Source of the DNA: Roseobacter weihaiensis
GTDB lineage: Bacteria; Pseudomonadota; Alphaproteobacteria; Rhodobacterales; Rhodobacteraceae
Assembly: GCF_020622345.1 (NCBI RefSeq)
Contig: NZ_JACNMO010000005.1
Coordinates: 1-64,000, forward strand
Reading direction: 5' to 3'
Length of the DNA stretch: 64,000 bases
Shown: piece after piece, positions 34,719 through 45,246 of the stretch
Numbering within the stretch: position 1 is the stretch's first letter
How the letters are laid out: each line of letters begins with the position of its first letter
The notes under the pieces: generated by a model
What the model was told of the DNA's origin: nothing
Database searches by the model: none
The model's input: the letters and a program-made list of their open reading frames with translations, nothing else
Position numbers and translations under genes: made by a program

Positions 34719-36350
34719 CTAAAACTCTTCGAAATCGTCATCATCCAGCGCACCTGCTTGACCCGATTCCTCTGCCGGCACGCTAAAACTCTCCGCATGA
34801 ATGTCACGCTCCCGTTCCATTGTGTAGATCGCATAGATTGCGTGGCAAACCTCATCTCTGGGCTCTTGCACTTCATTTGTGTTCAACCGCACAAGAATGT
34901 CTTCTAGCGCTTGTTCAATCGGTGTCATCCGCACAAGGATATCCAAAGCAGAAGCGATATCTGCTGTTAGGCTTTGCGCTGCCTCACTTGCCGTCTCAAG
35001 ATGGTGATCCACCGCGCTGACCTGAACGTGGATGGCCTTACATTCCTCTAACGCGGTCGTGAATTCGTCAATTCCCAACTTCAAATCGGCAAAGACCTTT
35101 TCCTGAAGTTTCTCTCTTTGTCCATCGAGCGTTTCAGACATCTTCAGGATCGTCCGCCCTGTTTCAGCAGAACAATCCGCGACAATCTTCGCCAAGAAAG
35201 CAAATGGGTTCTGACGATCCCCGAAGTTCGACGCCCTGATCGCAACATTGTAGGAAGACCCCGTCATCAAAGCGACCAGTTCGCGGAATTCATCAAGCCC
35301 CTCCCCAACCGCAGTCATTGATTTCGACGCTCCGGTGATTTGCTGTTCGGACGTGCGCATGGTCTTTGCGATACTGCCGCCCAACCGCTCAGCGGATTGC
35401 AACTTGTCCATCTGTGCCAAGATTTCTGTTTTTGTCTCCCCGCTCAATCCTGCTGAAAGATCATTCAAAGCACTGTCACAAGTTGCAACAAATCTGTTGA
35501 GCGCGTCCGTGACCGCTGCGCGCACCTCCTGTGCGTCTGTGATCATCGCTGCAAGCTGGGCCTTGGCAATCTGCGTACCGCCAAATTGTGATGTCTCTGG
35601 CTCTTCGAGCATAACCCAAACGTGTTCCAAACGCTGTGCAAAGGCGTCGGAGAACTGCATGAGCCCGATCAGCGCTCCCAAATCACGCCGATTCCCCGCA
35701 ACCAAGGTTTCCGTAAGCGATATGGTGTCTTGATACGCGCGACGAATGTTTTGTGCTTCCGTCTTGTCTTGGGTATTTGCCTCCACATTGTCACCCAGAT
35801 CAGTAATGACCTCAAAGGCTGCCGACACTGACGCATCAACGGCTTCTACCGCTGACACTGCTGTCTTGATCTGCGCCCCTGCACGTTGGGACCCTGCTTT
35901 GAGTTTTTCGGCAATCTCTTCGAGCAAGTCCGCATGCGATGTCATATTGTCCATACGTTGCGTCGCAGCAGTGGTCTGAGTGAGCGTGCCGACATATCGA
36001 AATGTGCCGGAGTTCTGCAAGATTATGGGCAGCTGGGCAATTAGATTCAACAGGTCCTGCTTTACCTGTTTTGCATCAATATCCTGATGGGTTTGTTGAA
36101 GAATATCTCTGAGCTCTTTGATTTGTTTATCAATCATCCCAGAGACTTCGTTCACGCGTGTCGTCGCCCGACAGGCATCAGCAACGGCATTTATCTGCGC
36201 CGACAAATCCGTCGCGCTGGTGCGCACACCGTCAAGCACACTGAGAATCTCAAGAAAAACCTCTGTGCTTTGAGAGCGCAATTCCTTCAGTTCAGAAACC
36301 AGATGCTTTGATGCGTCGTCTACATGTGGTTTTTTTGCAGCTTCAGCCAT
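34719..36350 (-). CDS. Soluble coiled-coil protein of the chemotaxis operon
   Basis: 543 residues from ATG 36350, one base after the cheB stop. Mostly long amphipathic helices (about 15-250 and 300-500) resembling an MCP cytoplasmic rod, but there are no transmembrane segments and no canonical MCP hairpin tip. Segments such as GLMQFSDAFAQRLEHVWVML and VRMTPIEQALEDILVRLNTN are distinct. It ends in an acidic DDDDFEEF tail. As the last gene of the operon it may scaffold, dephosphorylate or connect Che proteins; nothing in the sequence shows which. Confidence 0.7.
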   Translation of the reverse strand: MAEAAKKPHVDDASKHLVSELKELRSQSTEVFLEILSVLDGVRTSATDLSAQINAVADACRATTRVNEVSGMIDKQIKELRDILQQTHQDIDAKQVKQDLLNLIAQLPIILQNSGTFRYVGTLTQTTAATQRMDNMTSHADLLEEIAEKLKAGSQRAGAQIKTAVSAVEAVDASVSAAFEVITDLGDNVEANTQDKTEAQNIRRAYQDTISLTETLVAGNRRDLGALIGLMQFSDAFAQRLEHVWVMLEEPETSQFGGTQIAKAQLAAMITDAQEVRAAVTDALNRFVATCDSALNDLSAGLSGETKTEILAQMDKLQSAERLGGSIAKTMRTSEQQITGASKSMTAVGEGLDEFRELVALMTGSSYNVAIRASNFGDRQNPFAFLAKIVADCSAETGRTILKMSETLDGQREKLQEKVFADLKLGIDEFTTALEECKAIHVQVSAVDHHLETASEAAQSLTADIASALDILVRMTPIEQALEDILVRLNTNEVQEPRDEVCHAIYAIYTMERERDIHAESFSVPAEESGQAGALDDDDFEEF

Positions 36351-36351
36351 G

Positions 36352-37434
36352 CTATGCTCCCTGCCGCTGGGACATCCGCAAAATGCTAGGCGCGATGCGG
36401 TTGAGCGGCACTTCTTCTTCGACCGCGCCGGCGGCCATCGCTTCTTTCGGCATGCCGTAGACAACGCTTGTCGCCTCATTCTGCCCGATCGTGCGGGCCC
36501 CTGCATCGCGCATTTCCTTGAGCCCCCGTGACCCATCATCCCCCATGCCAGTCATGATCACACCCAGTGCATTTGACCCAGCATAGCGAGACACCGACCG
36601 AAAGAGCACATCCGCAGAAGGTTTGTGACGCGACACCAAGGGGCCATCGCGCACCTGCACCATGTAATTCGCACCACTCCGGTTGAGCAGCAAATGCCGC
36701 TCCCCCGGCGCGATCAGCGCGTGCCCACGCAGCAGGCGGTCATTATCGCGCGCCTCGCGCACTGTGATGGCACACAAACCGTCCAACCGCGCAGCAAAGG
36801 CATTGGTAAACCCAGCAGGCATATGTTGGACAATCACAATCGGCGGGCAATCCCCCGGGAGGGCTTCGAGCACGACACGCAAGGCTTCCGTACCGCCCGT
36901 GGAGGCGGCAATGGCGACCACCATTTCAGTTGTCCGCGCCAATGATTTGGCCAGCGGCGCTCGCTTGGCGATCACGGCATCTGCGGTCATTTTCTTGGCT
37001 GGCGTAGCGCCACGCAACAGATGCAGACGCGCCTTTGATGCGGCGTAGATCGCATCCCGAACACGTATGGCGGATTCTTCCAAAAAGCCTTTGACGTCGA
37101 CCTGTGGCTTGCAAACAATATCCACGACACCTGCTTCGAGCGCGTTTGCCAGCGTTTCAGACCCGTCCGAGACCAAAGAGGAACAGATGACCACCGGAAT
37201 GGGATGTTGTGACATCAGACGGCGCAGAAATGTGATCCCGTCCATACGCGGCATTTCCACGTCCAACGTAATCACATCAGGCCGCTCTTTTCTGATCCGT
37301 TCGGCGGCCACAAGAGGGTCATTGGCCGTCGCCATGACCTCCATACGCGGATCGCTGTTGATGATGTCTGACAACACCTGCCGAACAACAGCACTGTCAT
37401 CAATGACGAGAACGCGGATCGGTTTTTCAGCCAT
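36352..37434 (-). CDS. cheB: Protein-glutamate methylesterase CheB
   Basis: 360 residues from ATG 37434, overlapping the cheR stop by 8 nt (frame also open from 37446). The receiver domain has [11 protein letters not shown] and phosphoacceptor Asp58 in [13 protein letters not shown]. The catalytic domain carries the Ser-His-Asp triad in [21 protein letters not shown] and [13 protein letters not shown]. It removes methyl groups from, and deamidates, chemoreceptors when phosphorylated by CheA, giving adaptation opposite CheR. Confidence 0.95.
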   Translation of the reverse strand: MAEKPIRVLVIDDSAVVRQVLSDIINSDPRMEVMATANDPLVAAERIRKERPDVITLDVEMPRMDGITFLRRLMSQHPIPVVICSSLVSDGSETLANALEAGVVDIVCKPQVDVKGFLEESAIRVRDAIYAASKARLHLLRGATPAKKMTADAVIAKRAPLAKSLARTTEMVVAIAASTGGTEALRVVLEALPGDCPPIVIVQHMPAGFTNAFAARLDGLCAITVREARDNDRLLRGHALIAPGERHLLLNRSGANYMVQVRDGPLVSRHKPSADVLFRSVSRYAGSNALGVIMTGMGDDGSRGLKEMRDAGARTIGQNEATSVVYGMPKEAMAAGAVEEEVPLNRIAPSILRMSQRQGA

Positions 37435-38323
37435 CAGGTGCCTCATATTGATAGATTGAGTTGCCCACTGAAAACAGGCCGTCTACCAATCCGCGCACGG
37501 TTTCGGTGTGAGCTACGAACAGATAACCCCCCGGCCGCATCCTTCTAACCACGCCTTGAACAACCTTTTTTTGGTCCTCAGGTGTGAAATAGATCAAGAC
37601 GTTACGCAAAAAAACGATATCCATCGGTGTCGACAGTTCGGTGCTGTCAGGGTCCAACAGATTAGCGTAGGCTAGCTTGGCCTTCTGGCGAAGCTTTGGA
37701 ACAATCCGGTAAACAGGCTTGCCTTCCCGAACGACCTTTTTGGACCTTAGCAGATAGTTTTTACGTAACTCTTCCGGGATGTTTGCGATCTCTCTTTCGG
37801 AAAACACCGCAAGGGCCCCCTGTGAGAGCACGGCGCGCGAGACATCCGTGCCAAAAAGCTGATAGTTCACATTAATCCCGGAGGTGCGTAGGTATTCTTC
37901 GATCACCATACCACAGCTCCAAAGCTCCGCCCCGGTTGAGGCTGCAGCGCTCCAGACTGCGAGGTTAGCGCGCCTTCTTTCCCCTTGCGTCAAGGCAGGC
38001 AATCCTGTGTCGTTAAGCCAGTCGAAATGCGCAGGTTCCCGAAAAAAGCTGGTGGTGTGGGTCGCCAGGGCCTCAACCAAGAGAATTGCCTCGGCCCTGC
38101 CATTGGGGCCTTTGAGATAGGACACGTAATCAGTGTAGCTGTGCAATCCCAGTGCTAAAAGCCGTTTCGATAGGCGCGTTCGTAAAAATTCGGGCTGATT
38201 TTCACCTGACGTTATACCAGAATGTTTCTTGGCGATCGCGGCGATCTCTGAGGCGTCAGCGGGGCGCAGGGGCACGCTTTGCATCGCGCGCGCGAATTCG
38301 CTAATTGGATGGTCCTGTTTCAA
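37427..38323 (-). CDS. cheR: Chemoreceptor methyltransferase CheR
   Basis: 298 residues, start TTG 38323. An N-terminal helical domain ([25 protein letters not shown]) is followed by the SAM-binding domain. [51 protein letters not shown] and [12 protein letters not shown] are CheR hallmarks. The usual CSTGEEPYS loop reads ASTGAELWS, so the SAM-contacting Glu is shifted or lost. No C-terminal NWETF-binding specialisation is needed, since the operon MCP lacks that pentapeptide. Confidence 0.92.
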   Translation of the reverse strand: MKQDHPISEFARAMQSVPLRPADASEIAAIAKKHSGITSGENQPEFLRTRLSKRLLALGLHSYTDYVSYLKGPNGRAEAILLVEALATHTTSFFREPAHFDWLNDTGLPALTQGERRRANLAVWSAAASTGAELWSCGMVIEEYLRTSGINVNYQLFGTDVSRAVLSQGALAVFSEREIANIPEELRKNYLLRSKKVVREGKPVYRIVPKLRQKAKLAYANLLDPDSTELSTPMDIVFLRNVLIYFTPEDQKKVVQGVVRRMRPGGYLFVAHTETVRGLVDGLFSVGNSIYQYEAPDG

Positions 38324-38332
38324 GAGCTTGGC

Positions 38333-38869
38333 CTAAACGTTAGGTCTGTTGGTGGAGAAAGAGAAAGCGTCGAAATCCGTCGAAGAGGTCTGGAAAATCT
38401 CGCTCAGACTTAGGATGATGACGACATCCTGTCCCAACCGTGCTACGCCGGATATTGTATCAGTAGACCAGCTGGTCATTGTAGGCGGCGCTGCCTCAAC
38501 ATCGCTGTCATGAATATCGACAACGTCCAGCACACGGTCAGCCACCACCCCAATTGGAACACTTTCGTTGTTATGCGACAACTCAAATACGATCATGCGC
38601 GCGGTTTCTGCATCTTTCAAACCCATGCCAAGGCGACTTGCGATATCGAGGATCGCGATCCCTTCACCACGAACGTCGATCATTCCGATCACGTCTGGCG
38701 GCGCGTTCGGCAATTTTGATATCGTCTGGATGTCCAGCACCTCGCGCACATTACGCACATCTACCGCGAAAAACTGATCGCTCAGTTGGAACGTCATGTA
38801 GGTTTGGAGAGCTTTGGCGGCGAGGATACCCTCGTCGCCAACATCGTCTCCCATCATTAATTCAGCCAT
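38333..38869 (-). CDS. cheW: CheW coupling protein (second copy)
   Basis: 178 residues from ATG 38869 (GGAGAAGC upstream). After a 20-residue lead, TYMTFQLSDQFFAVDVRNVR, EVLDIQTISKLPNAPPDVIG, MIDVRGEGIAILDIASRLG and VADRVLDVVDI give the twin SH3-like CheW fold that links receptors to CheA. It lies between the MCP and cheR genes. A C-terminal Ser/Thr/Phe-rich tail (TSSTDFDAFSFSTNRPNV) is longer than usual. Confidence 0.92.
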   Translation of the reverse strand: MAELMMGDDVGDEGILAAKALQTYMTFQLSDQFFAVDVRNVREVLDIQTISKLPNAPPDVIGMIDVRGEGIAILDIASRLGMGLKDAETARMIVFELSHNNESVPIGVVADRVLDVVDIHDSDVEAAPPTMTSWSTDTISGVARLGQDVVIILSLSEIFQTSSTDFDAFSFSTNRPNV

Positions 38870-38895
38870 CTTGCTTCTCCAGCTTGAAGTCTTGC

Positions 38896-41103
38896 TTAAT
38901 AAGGCTCGAAAGCACTGTCCGAGCTGAGATCAAGATCAACGCCATTCCCTTGGTCGTTGGCATGCCCGTTCGCTTTGGGATGCACTTGGCCATTTGGCAC
39001 CGCACCTGGCAATTGCGACGTCGGCGTGTTCGCCTTAGGTACCGAGGCAGCAGGCGGAGCAGCCTTCGTCGGTTTTATCGACGGTTGGTCACCAGGATGT
39101 GCGCCGCCTTCTTCCAAACGGAAGAAGCTGATCACTGATTGCAGCTCATCTGACTGGCCGGCTAGCTGTTCGGAGACAGATGCTGCTTGTGTGGACGTCG
39201 CCGCATTCTGCTGGATCACATTGTCCAGCTCACGTATCGCCTGATTGATTTGCTCTGCGCCGGTGTTCTGCTCTCTGGTTGCTGCAGAGATTTCCTGGAC
39301 TAAATTAGATGTGCGTCGAATGGAAGGTACCAACTGTTGAAGCATCTCACCCGCTTTCGTGCTGATATCTACAGTCGTTGTCGATACTTCGCTGATCTCC
39401 TGAGCCGCCTGCTGGCTGCGTTCCGCCAGTTTGCGCACCTCGGAGGCCACAACCGCGAAGCCCTTACCATGTTGACCCGCACGCGCTGCTTCGACCGCCG
39501 CATTCAAGGCGAGCAAGTCTGTTTGACGCGCGATTTCCTGAATGATGTTGATTTTCTCGGCGATGGTTTTCATGGCCTGCACAGCGTCATCCACGGCCTG
39601 ACCGCTCTTTGCGGCTTCCTCGGCGGATTGGGTCGCGATCTTTTCTGTCTGGCTGGCATTGTCTGCGCTTTGACGGATGTTTGAAACCATCTCCTCCATG
39701 GCGGCACTCGCTTCCTGTGCCGCTGCGGCCTGTTCAGTGGCACCAGAACTCAGGCTTGCGGCCGCACCGCTCATAGCAGAGGCACCACCGGCTACCCCCT
39801 CGGAAGCAGAATTGGCGTTGTGCACTACCTCGCGCAATTTCTTCAGCATGGCTTCAAAGGCAATGCCGAAGGTATCACGGTCACTTTGACGCTTGGCATC
39901 GACCGTCAGATTCCCTTCGGCGATCTGCGTCGCAACATCAGCCATGACATTCAGATTGCTCGTCATCTCATTCATGGCGTTCAACAAATCACCAATCTCA
40001 TCACGCGCATTGCTTGAAGCATCCACACTTAGATCCCCTATCGCCACCTGCCGTGCCACATCGACCGCGCGGTTCAGACCCCGGCTGACGGACATGGAAA
40101 TCCAGGTCGCCGCACCAATACCGATGATAAGCGCGATAGCTGCAACCGTCAGCAGAACAGATCGGTTGGTGTTATAGTTTGCCGTAGCACGGTTGCTGTC
40201 GGCGGTCATATTGCTTTCCAAAAGTGCAACCACCTCGTCAGCCGCCGTCGTCGCAACAAGCCGCAGATCACGCATAGCACCGTTGAGCAAATTCTCCGCT
40301 TTGGAATTTGTCTGTGCGATGCCAAGCGCAAGGCTGCGCTCAAAAATCGCGCGATACTCTTCCCAATTCGCTTTCACAGCGGCGAGTTCAGCACGACCGT
40401 ATACGCCCAGCTCCTTTTCCATACCGTTCAGCGCGACTTCCGCCGCCGCTTCAGAGGAGCGTGCTTCTTCTTCCAAGGCCGCGAGGACGGTATCATCGCT
40501 GGCCAGGATGGACGACAGCAATGCGATTTCCATCTCGCTCACCTCATCGGAGAAATCCAGAACGTAGTCGTTGAACCGGTCCTCATCAATTGCCGTAATC
40601 TGCACCGCAACGTCGGACAACGCGTCGACCAACTCGTCCATTTCAACGCCGTTTGGACTAAGCTCAGCAAAGGCAATATCGCGCGCTTTAATCATAGAAT
40701 TCTCTTGCGCGAAGGCATAAACATCATCCGCCAGCGACGTGTATTCTGCAAAGGCCGCTTGAAATTCCTCCAGCTCGCGCAATTCCTCTGGGCCAAGCAG
40801 CGGCAGCATCTCTTGCTCGATCCGCTTGATCTCCTCGATCGCCCTTTCGTAATTCTGGTACTGCCGGTCCTGATTTTCATCCGTTTCAGCCAGCACGACG
40901 CCGCGCAAGGATGACAAGGCATCCGTCATCGGTTCTTGCAAGGCTGTTGCCAACTTCAAGGATACACCGGATTCGTTGACAAGGGTATCAACGGTAGCAT
41001 TCGTCTCGCCCATGGCATCGACAGATATATATACCAACCCGCACAGCAGCAGGAGGATTGCGCCAAAGGCGCTTGCCAGTTTTGTTTTGATCGTTACGCG
41101 CAT
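38896..41103 (-). CDS. Methyl-accepting chemotaxis protein
   Basis: 735 residues. TM1 about 10-30 ([20 protein letters not shown]), a helical periplasmic domain of about 280 residues, TM2 ([20 protein letters not shown]), HAMP ([20 protein letters not shown]), a second HAMP-like unit, then the signalling hairpin tip [40 protein letters not shown]. The C-terminus is a Pro/Ala/Asn-rich linker without a CheR-docking pentapeptide. It is the only receptor in the operon; the ligand is unknown. Confidence 0.95.
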   Translation of the reverse strand: MRVTIKTKLASAFGAILLLLCGLVYISVDAMGETNATVDTLVNESGVSLKLATALQEPMTDALSSLRGVVLAETDENQDRQYQNYERAIEEIKRIEQEMLPLLGPEELRELEEFQAAFAEYTSLADDVYAFAQENSMIKARDIAFAELSPNGVEMDELVDALSDVAVQITAIDEDRFNDYVLDFSDEVSEMEIALLSSILASDDTVLAALEEEARSSEAAAEVALNGMEKELGVYGRAELAAVKANWEEYRAIFERSLALGIAQTNSKAENLLNGAMRDLRLVATTAADEVVALLESNMTADSNRATANYNTNRSVLLTVAAIALIIGIGAATWISMSVSRGLNRAVDVARQVAIGDLSVDASSNARDEIGDLLNAMNEMTSNLNVMADVATQIAEGNLTVDAKRQSDRDTFGIAFEAMLKKLREVVHNANSASEGVAGGASAMSGAAASLSSGATEQAAAAQEASAAMEEMVSNIRQSADNASQTEKIATQSAEEAAKSGQAVDDAVQAMKTIAEKINIIQEIARQTDLLALNAAVEAARAGQHGKGFAVVASEVRKLAERSQQAAQEISEVSTTTVDISTKAGEMLQQLVPSIRRTSNLVQEISAATREQNTGAEQINQAIRELDNVIQQNAATSTQAASVSEQLAGQSDELQSVISFFRLEEGGAHPGDQPSIKPTKAAPPAASVPKANTPTSQLPGAVPNGQVHPKANGHANDQGNGVDLDLSSDSAFEPY

Positions 41104-41115
41104 TGTCTGTCTCCT

Positions 41116-41616
41116 TCAGACGGATTTTTCGTTAGCCGGATCGGGCCGGAACAGGTTTTCAGAATTCAAAATCACCACGAGGTTGTCGCCGTGTCGTATG
41201 ACACCGTTCACAAAGTCGCGCGGCCAACGCGCGCCAAGCTCCGGTATTCTCTCTAAATTTAGCGCCGCCGTATCGATGACCTGAGACACCTCATCAGCAG
41301 CAATAGCCACTTTGGTCAGCGTGTCCTCAATCATCAGTTCCAGAACGACGAAACGAATGTCAGGCGATGGGCGTTGCGGCGGCATTAACAAGCGTTTGCG
41401 CACATCGATCAAAGGTACGATAGACCCGCGTACATTGATCACAGCCGGCACAAATTCGGATGCGTTGGGCACCTGCGTCATCTTTATCGGATCAAGGATT
41501 TCATTGACGCAGACAACGGCGATGCCGAACATTTCTCCCGACAGCTTAAAGAGCAACATGTTTGAAATTGGCGTTTCCGTCTGGCCCTTAGGCGTGTCAA
41601 GCGTGTCCAATGTCAT
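41116..41616 (-). CDS. cheW: CheW coupling protein (first copy)
   Basis: 166 residues from ATG 41616, one base after the cheA stop. SNMLLFKLSGEMFGIAVVCV, NEILDPIKMTQVPNASEFVP, AVINVRGSIVPLIDVRKRL and VSQVIDTAALNLERIPEL are the CheW core. About 30% or so like the second CheW by eye, so not a recent duplication. It is next to both cheA and the MCP and is the likely main coupler. Confidence 0.92.
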   Translation of the reverse strand: MTLDTLDTPKGQTETPISNMLLFKLSGEMFGIAVVCVNEILDPIKMTQVPNASEFVPAVINVRGSIVPLIDVRKRLLMPPQRPSPDIRFVVLELMIEDTLTKVAIAADEVSQVIDTAALNLERIPELGARWPRDFVNGVIRHGDNLVVILNSENLFRPDPANEKSV

Positions 41617-41617
41617 C

Positions 41618-43600
41618 TCAATGACCTCCTGCTGCGACGTATTTGCTAGGTGCTTCCTGCGCTTTTGCTTGTTGCAAGGCGCGGCGGATCATGATCGCGG
41701 TGTCAATGATCAACGCCACAGTGCCATCACCAAGGATAGTTGCACCGGCAAAGCCTTCGACGTCGCGATGATAGACGCTCAATGCTTTGATCACGGTCTG
41801 GTTCTGGCCCAGAATATCATCGACGATGAGCCCCAGGGGCGCATTGCCCGCCCGGACAATCACCACACGGCGGCGGGTGTCTTTGCTTTCGGGATAATTG
41901 AAGACATCCACCAGATCGAGGAACGGCACCAGCGTTTCGCGGATACGCAACATGCTGCGGCCACTTTCACGGTTTGTCTCAAGCGTATCAAGTTCAACGC
42001 ATTCCTGCACTGCAGACAACGGGATCACAAAGACATCGCTACCCAGCCGCACCAACATGCCGTCGATAATGGCAAGGCTGACCGGCAGGTGCAGCGTCAC
42101 CTTGGTGCCCTGTCCCGGCTGCGAGTGCACTTTGAAATTGCCGCGCAGGGAATCCACAGTGGTCTTGACCGCATCCATGCCCACACCGCGCCCCGAAATG
42201 GAAGTCAGTTCTTTAGCGGTCGAAAAACCAGGCGCAAAGATGAACTGATGCAATTCCTGTTCGGTCGGTGTTGCATTTGCGTCCAACAATCCCCGTTCGA
42301 TCGCGCGTGCGCGGATCGCTTCGGTATTCAGCCCACGACCGTCATCCTCCAACGAAATGAGCACCTCACCGCCCTCTTGATTGGCTGACAAAATGACCGT
42401 TCCATGCTCGGGCTTATTCGCCTCTATCCGGCCTTCGCGCGTCTCAACCCCGTGATCAATTGCATTGCGGATCATGTGCACCAAAGGCTCGCTAAGCTTG
42501 TCGATGACGTTCTTGTCGATCTCTGTCTCACCACCTTTGGTGACCAGCTTGATGTCCTTGTTCAGCTCCGCTGACAGGTCTCGGACCACGCGCCGGAACT
42601 TGCCAAAGACCGTCTCAATCGGCATCATGCGGATCGACAGGGTCGTGTCGCGCAGTCCCGTAAGCAGACGTTCAATATCTTCAGTTACGGCTTCCAGCAT
42701 CGGGTCAGCCAACCGTGTGGTCACCTGATTGAGGCGCGCTTGCGCGATAACCAACTCCCCCAGACGGTCCATCACCTCATCCAGGCGGCCCGAATCCACG
42801 CGGATGGGGGCCGTAGTCTTGTTTGACTTGCCCTTGTCCGCTGCAACGGTTTTGGTCGTCAACTCAGGCTCGGATGCAGCAACCGGCGGCTCATGTTTGG
42901 TAATCTCAAGCTCAGAATCGTCGGCAAAGATGAATACATCCTTGATCGCTTCTTCGGTTGTCGCCCCTGTGAGGGTCACTGCCCAGGCTGCATAGCACTG
43001 CAACGGCTCAAGTTTTTCCAAAGATGGCACTGCGGTCAGATCAAGGCGATGGGTGACGTCGCCTAAGTCTTCCAGTTCGCCCAGCAGCAAGTCAGGACGT
43101 AACCCATTGCGCAAATCATCCGCGGCAGGTTTGAACCAGATATCAAAAACCGCAATTTCTGATGCGGCACCAGCCTGTGACGCCCCCTCCTCTGTCGTCT
43201 CCGGTGCGCTTGTCACATTCGTCAGCGATTGGAGCGCCGCCACGAGATTCTTCACCTCAGCAGCCTCGGACAACTGATCCGCCTCAGCGTTGTCCCCCCC
43301 CAGATCTACAAAACGGCGCATGGTGTCGCGCGCTTTGAGCGACAGGTCAATCAGCTTTCCGTCAATCGCCAGCTTACCCTCTCGGATCAGATCAAAGGCT
43401 GTTTCAAAATGGTGGGTGAACTGCGACAGTCGAGTGAAGCCGAACATTGAGCCCGACCCCTTGATGGTGTGCAGCGCACGAAACACCGCATCGACCTGCG
43501 CGGGGTCGCTACTGCCCTCCAGCTCTAACAGCTGGTCTTCAAGGGTTTCCAGAATGTCATTTGCTTCTTGGACGAAGGCTTCAATAGCAGGATTTGTCAT
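41618..43600 (-). CDS. cheA: Chemotaxis histidine kinase CheA
   Basis: 660 residues. The P1 HPt domain has VFRALHTIKGSGSMFGF with phosphorylated His44. A diverged P2-like region (110-240), the P3 dimerisation helices (IRVDSGRLDEVMDRLGELVI), the P4 kinase domain with N-box HMIRNAIDHGVETREGR, G1 LEDDGRGL, G2 SGRGVGMDAVKTTV, and the P5 CheW-like domain (PLSAVQECVELDTLE to the end) are all present. It autophosphorylates and passes phosphate to CheY and CheB. Spacing to neighbours is 1-9 bp, a single operon. Confidence 0.96.
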   Translation of the reverse strand: MTNPAIEAFVQEANDILETLEDQLLELEGSSDPAQVDAVFRALHTIKGSGSMFGFTRLSQFTHHFETAFDLIREGKLAIDGKLIDLSLKARDTMRRFVDLGGDNAEADQLSEAAEVKNLVAALQSLTNVTSAPETTEEGASQAGAASEIAVFDIWFKPAADDLRNGLRPDLLLGELEDLGDVTHRLDLTAVPSLEKLEPLQCYAAWAVTLTGATTEEAIKDVFIFADDSELEITKHEPPVAASEPELTTKTVAADKGKSNKTTAPIRVDSGRLDEVMDRLGELVIAQARLNQVTTRLADPMLEAVTEDIERLLTGLRDTTLSIRMMPIETVFGKFRRVVRDLSAELNKDIKLVTKGGETEIDKNVIDKLSEPLVHMIRNAIDHGVETREGRIEANKPEHGTVILSANQEGGEVLISLEDDGRGLNTEAIRARAIERGLLDANATPTEQELHQFIFAPGFSTAKELTSISGRGVGMDAVKTTVDSLRGNFKVHSQPGQGTKVTLHLPVSLAIIDGMLVRLGSDVFVIPLSAVQECVELDTLETNRESGRSMLRIRETLVPFLDLVDVFNYPESKDTRRRVVIVRAGNAPLGLIVDDILGQNQTVIKALSVYHRDVEGFAGATILGDGTVALIIDTAIMIRRALQQAKAQEAPSKYVAAGGH

Positions 43601-43608
43601 GATCTGTC

Positions 43609-43974
43609 CTAACGGATGAGTTTCTGGACAACGCCAATCAACTTGGCCGGATCGAAGGGCTTGTTCAGCCAGCCGGTGGCCCCTGCCGCCTTACCCTCCG
43701 CCTTGGCTTCGGGCTTGGATTCGGTCGTCAGCATCACGATCGGCACACCCTGCCCGTTTGCCTCGCCGCGCGTGGCGCGGATGAACTCAAACCCGTTCAT
43801 AACTGGCATATTCAAATCCGTGATAATCAGATCAAAGCGCTGGCCCTGCACCTTTTGATGCCCGACTTGCCCGTTTTCGGCCGTCACCACGGTGTAGCCT
43901 TCGGGCTCAAGCGTGAAAGCGATACTTTTCAGAATTGAATCACTGTCATCAACGGTTAGAACAGTTTTGCTCAT
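43609..43974 (-). CDS. cheY: CheY-like response regulator
   Basis: 121 residues, a single receiver domain. Acid pocket VDDSDS (Asp9, Asp10), phosphoacceptor Asp53 (LIITDLNMPVMNGFEFI), Thr in VMLTTESKPE and Lys in GWLNKPFDPAKL. It overlaps the STAS gene by ATGA and precedes cheA by 9 bp, so it is the likely output of this CheA. Confidence 0.93.
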   Translation of the reverse strand: MSKTVLTVDDSDSILKSIAFTLEPEGYTVVTAENGQVGHQKVQGQRFDLIITDLNMPVMNGFEFIRATRGEANGQGVPIVMLTTESKPEAKAEGKAAGATGWLNKPFDPAKLIGVVQKLIR

Positions 43975-44228
43975 CTCAACACCACCTGCTCAGAACCCAT
44001 GACGTTTGCCGCATGGCCCGTCAGCTTGTATGTGCAGCCAGCATCGGCCAGCGTCGCGATGCAGCTTGCCGCCAGTTGGATCGACAGCAAAGATGGGTCC
44101 GCTGCATCGAAATCAATGGTGCAGGAAGCTGATTTGCTAAGCTTCTCAGTTTCTTCATGCAGTTTCTGATGTACGGCCTTTGCCGTTTCAAAGTCCGCAG
44201 TACTTGGAACAAGGATTCTTTTTGACAT
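43971..44228 (-). CDS. STAS-domain protein of the chemotaxis operon
   Basis: 85 residues from ATG 44228 (GAGAGGGATAGC upstream). RILVPSTADFETAKAVHQKL, SCTIDFDAADPSLLSIQLAA, SCIATLADAGCTYKLTGHA match the STAS fold (anti-sigma-antagonist-like, MlaB-type). First gene of the operon. STAS proteins lead several alphaproteobacterial che operons, but their task there is not settled. No Ser in the usual phosphorylation position can be assigned with certainty. Confidence 0.75.
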   Translation of the reverse strand: MSKRILVPSTADFETAKAVHQKLHEETEKLSKSASCTIDFDAADPSLLSIQLAASCIATLADAGCTYKLTGHAANVMGSEQVVLR

Positions 44229-44511
44229 GCTATCCCTCTCATCGCTTGGGACAGCTAAAACACACAATGTCATAACAATTAGTTTATCGATTTAGGTCTA
44301 TCGGTTTTTTTGGACTTTAAGTTCGATCCCGACCGGCCAGCAAAATACCAACCTTGCGGTGTTGTGCGCCAGCAACCTCAAACCCTTGGCAATCACAAGG
44401 CGGTCGCTTTCCTCTTGAGACGGCAAAAGATGACAGCACTCCAGCATAAAGGCTTTGTTCGGTTATCGCGGTCGCGAGCTTGAGGCATTGAACGTGGTGA
44501 TCGCTGAGCAC
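44229..44511. promoter_or_regulatory. Chemotaxis operon promoter region
   Basis: About 280 bp upstream of the STAS gene, with an A/T-rich block (44268-44310) containing TTATCGATTTAGG-like stretches. The left-going che operon must be started here. No clear -35/-10 can be fixed. Confidence 0.4.
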
Positions 44512-44771
44512 TCAGAGAGACACATGACACAGCGCAGGCGCGCGGGTCTCATCAAAATATTCGATCATGGCAAGCGATTGTGTGAGGATATGACCGTCCA
44601 ACTCGAGCACAGGAACAAGGCTTTGCGGATTTCGGGTGAGGTGGGCGTTTGACCTGTGGCTCGCCTCCAGCAGATCAACGACTTCAGTGTCCCAGGTCTC
44701 CTTCGCGAGACCACGGGCTATCCGAACACGGTAGCTGGCCGAAGATCTCCATAGTCATTGAGTCGGGTCAT
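44512..44771 (-). pseudogene. maiA: Maleylacetoacetate isomerase, broken
   Basis: ATG 44771 overlaps the MarR stop (ATGA). It reads MTRLNDY, then a one-base deletion (TATGG for TATTGG), after which the other frame gives RSSASYRVRIARGLAKETWD, TEVVDLLEASHRSNAHLTRN, PQSLVPVLELDGHILTQSLA, MIEYFDETRAPALCHV, ending at TGA 44512. SSASYRVR and the thioredoxin-fold N-domain are the zeta-class GST/MaiA signature. Only about 85 of some 210 residues remain. It is the middle enzyme of the homogentisate route, so its loss is notable. Confidence 0.8.
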
Positions 44772-45208
44772 TTTGGCTTTTCCATGAGTTTATCCAATGC
44801 CGCATGCAACGCATCCGCTTGATGATCCAGTTTTTGGAGTAGTCCCGCCTGATAGTTTTCTGCAATCGGGATCAGCTCATGGAGCAATTGAACGCCTGCA
44901 TCCGTTAGCGTCAGCTTGAGCAGCCGCCTGTCGTCGCTATCCACCTGCTTGGCGAGATAGCCCTTTGTTTCGAGTTTCGTTGCCGCACGGCTGACCTTGG
45001 ATTTCTCAAGGCCGACGCGCTTTTCAATGTCACGGACCGACAGACCTTTGGTGTAGCCAACGTTCACCAAAACCCGCCATTCCGCGATCGAGATGCTAAA
45101 CCGCGCCAGGTATTGCTTGGCCAGACCGGCGCTGAGCTCTGCTGCGATCACCGTGAGACGATAGGGCAGATAAGATTCGAGATCGAACGAGGGAAGTGTT
45201 TTCGCCAT
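44768..45208 (-). CDS. MarR-family regulator of the homogentisate cluster
   Basis: 146 residues from ATG 45208 (AAAGG spaced 8 nt). [60 protein letters not shown] is the MarR winged helix, with DDRR in the wing. It is divergent from hmgA across a 129-bp region with two identical palindromes, the arrangement of HmgR-type repressors that respond to homogentisate or aromatic ligands. It leads a coupled operon with the broken maiA. Confidence 0.88.
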   Translation of the reverse strand: MAKTLPSFDLESYLPYRLTVIAAELSAGLAKQYLARFSISIAEWRVLVNVGYTKGLSVRDIEKRVGLEKSKVSRAATKLETKGYLAKQVDSDDRRLLKLTLTDAGVQLLHELIPIAENYQAGLLQKLDHQADALHAALDKLMEKPK

Positions 45209-45246
45209 CAGCGGACCTTTCATTGGCCGCACTATGGGCCCACACT

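Noticed and set aside
41312-42388. 358-codon plus-strand frame
   Set aside because: Antisense to cheW and cheA, so not a gene.
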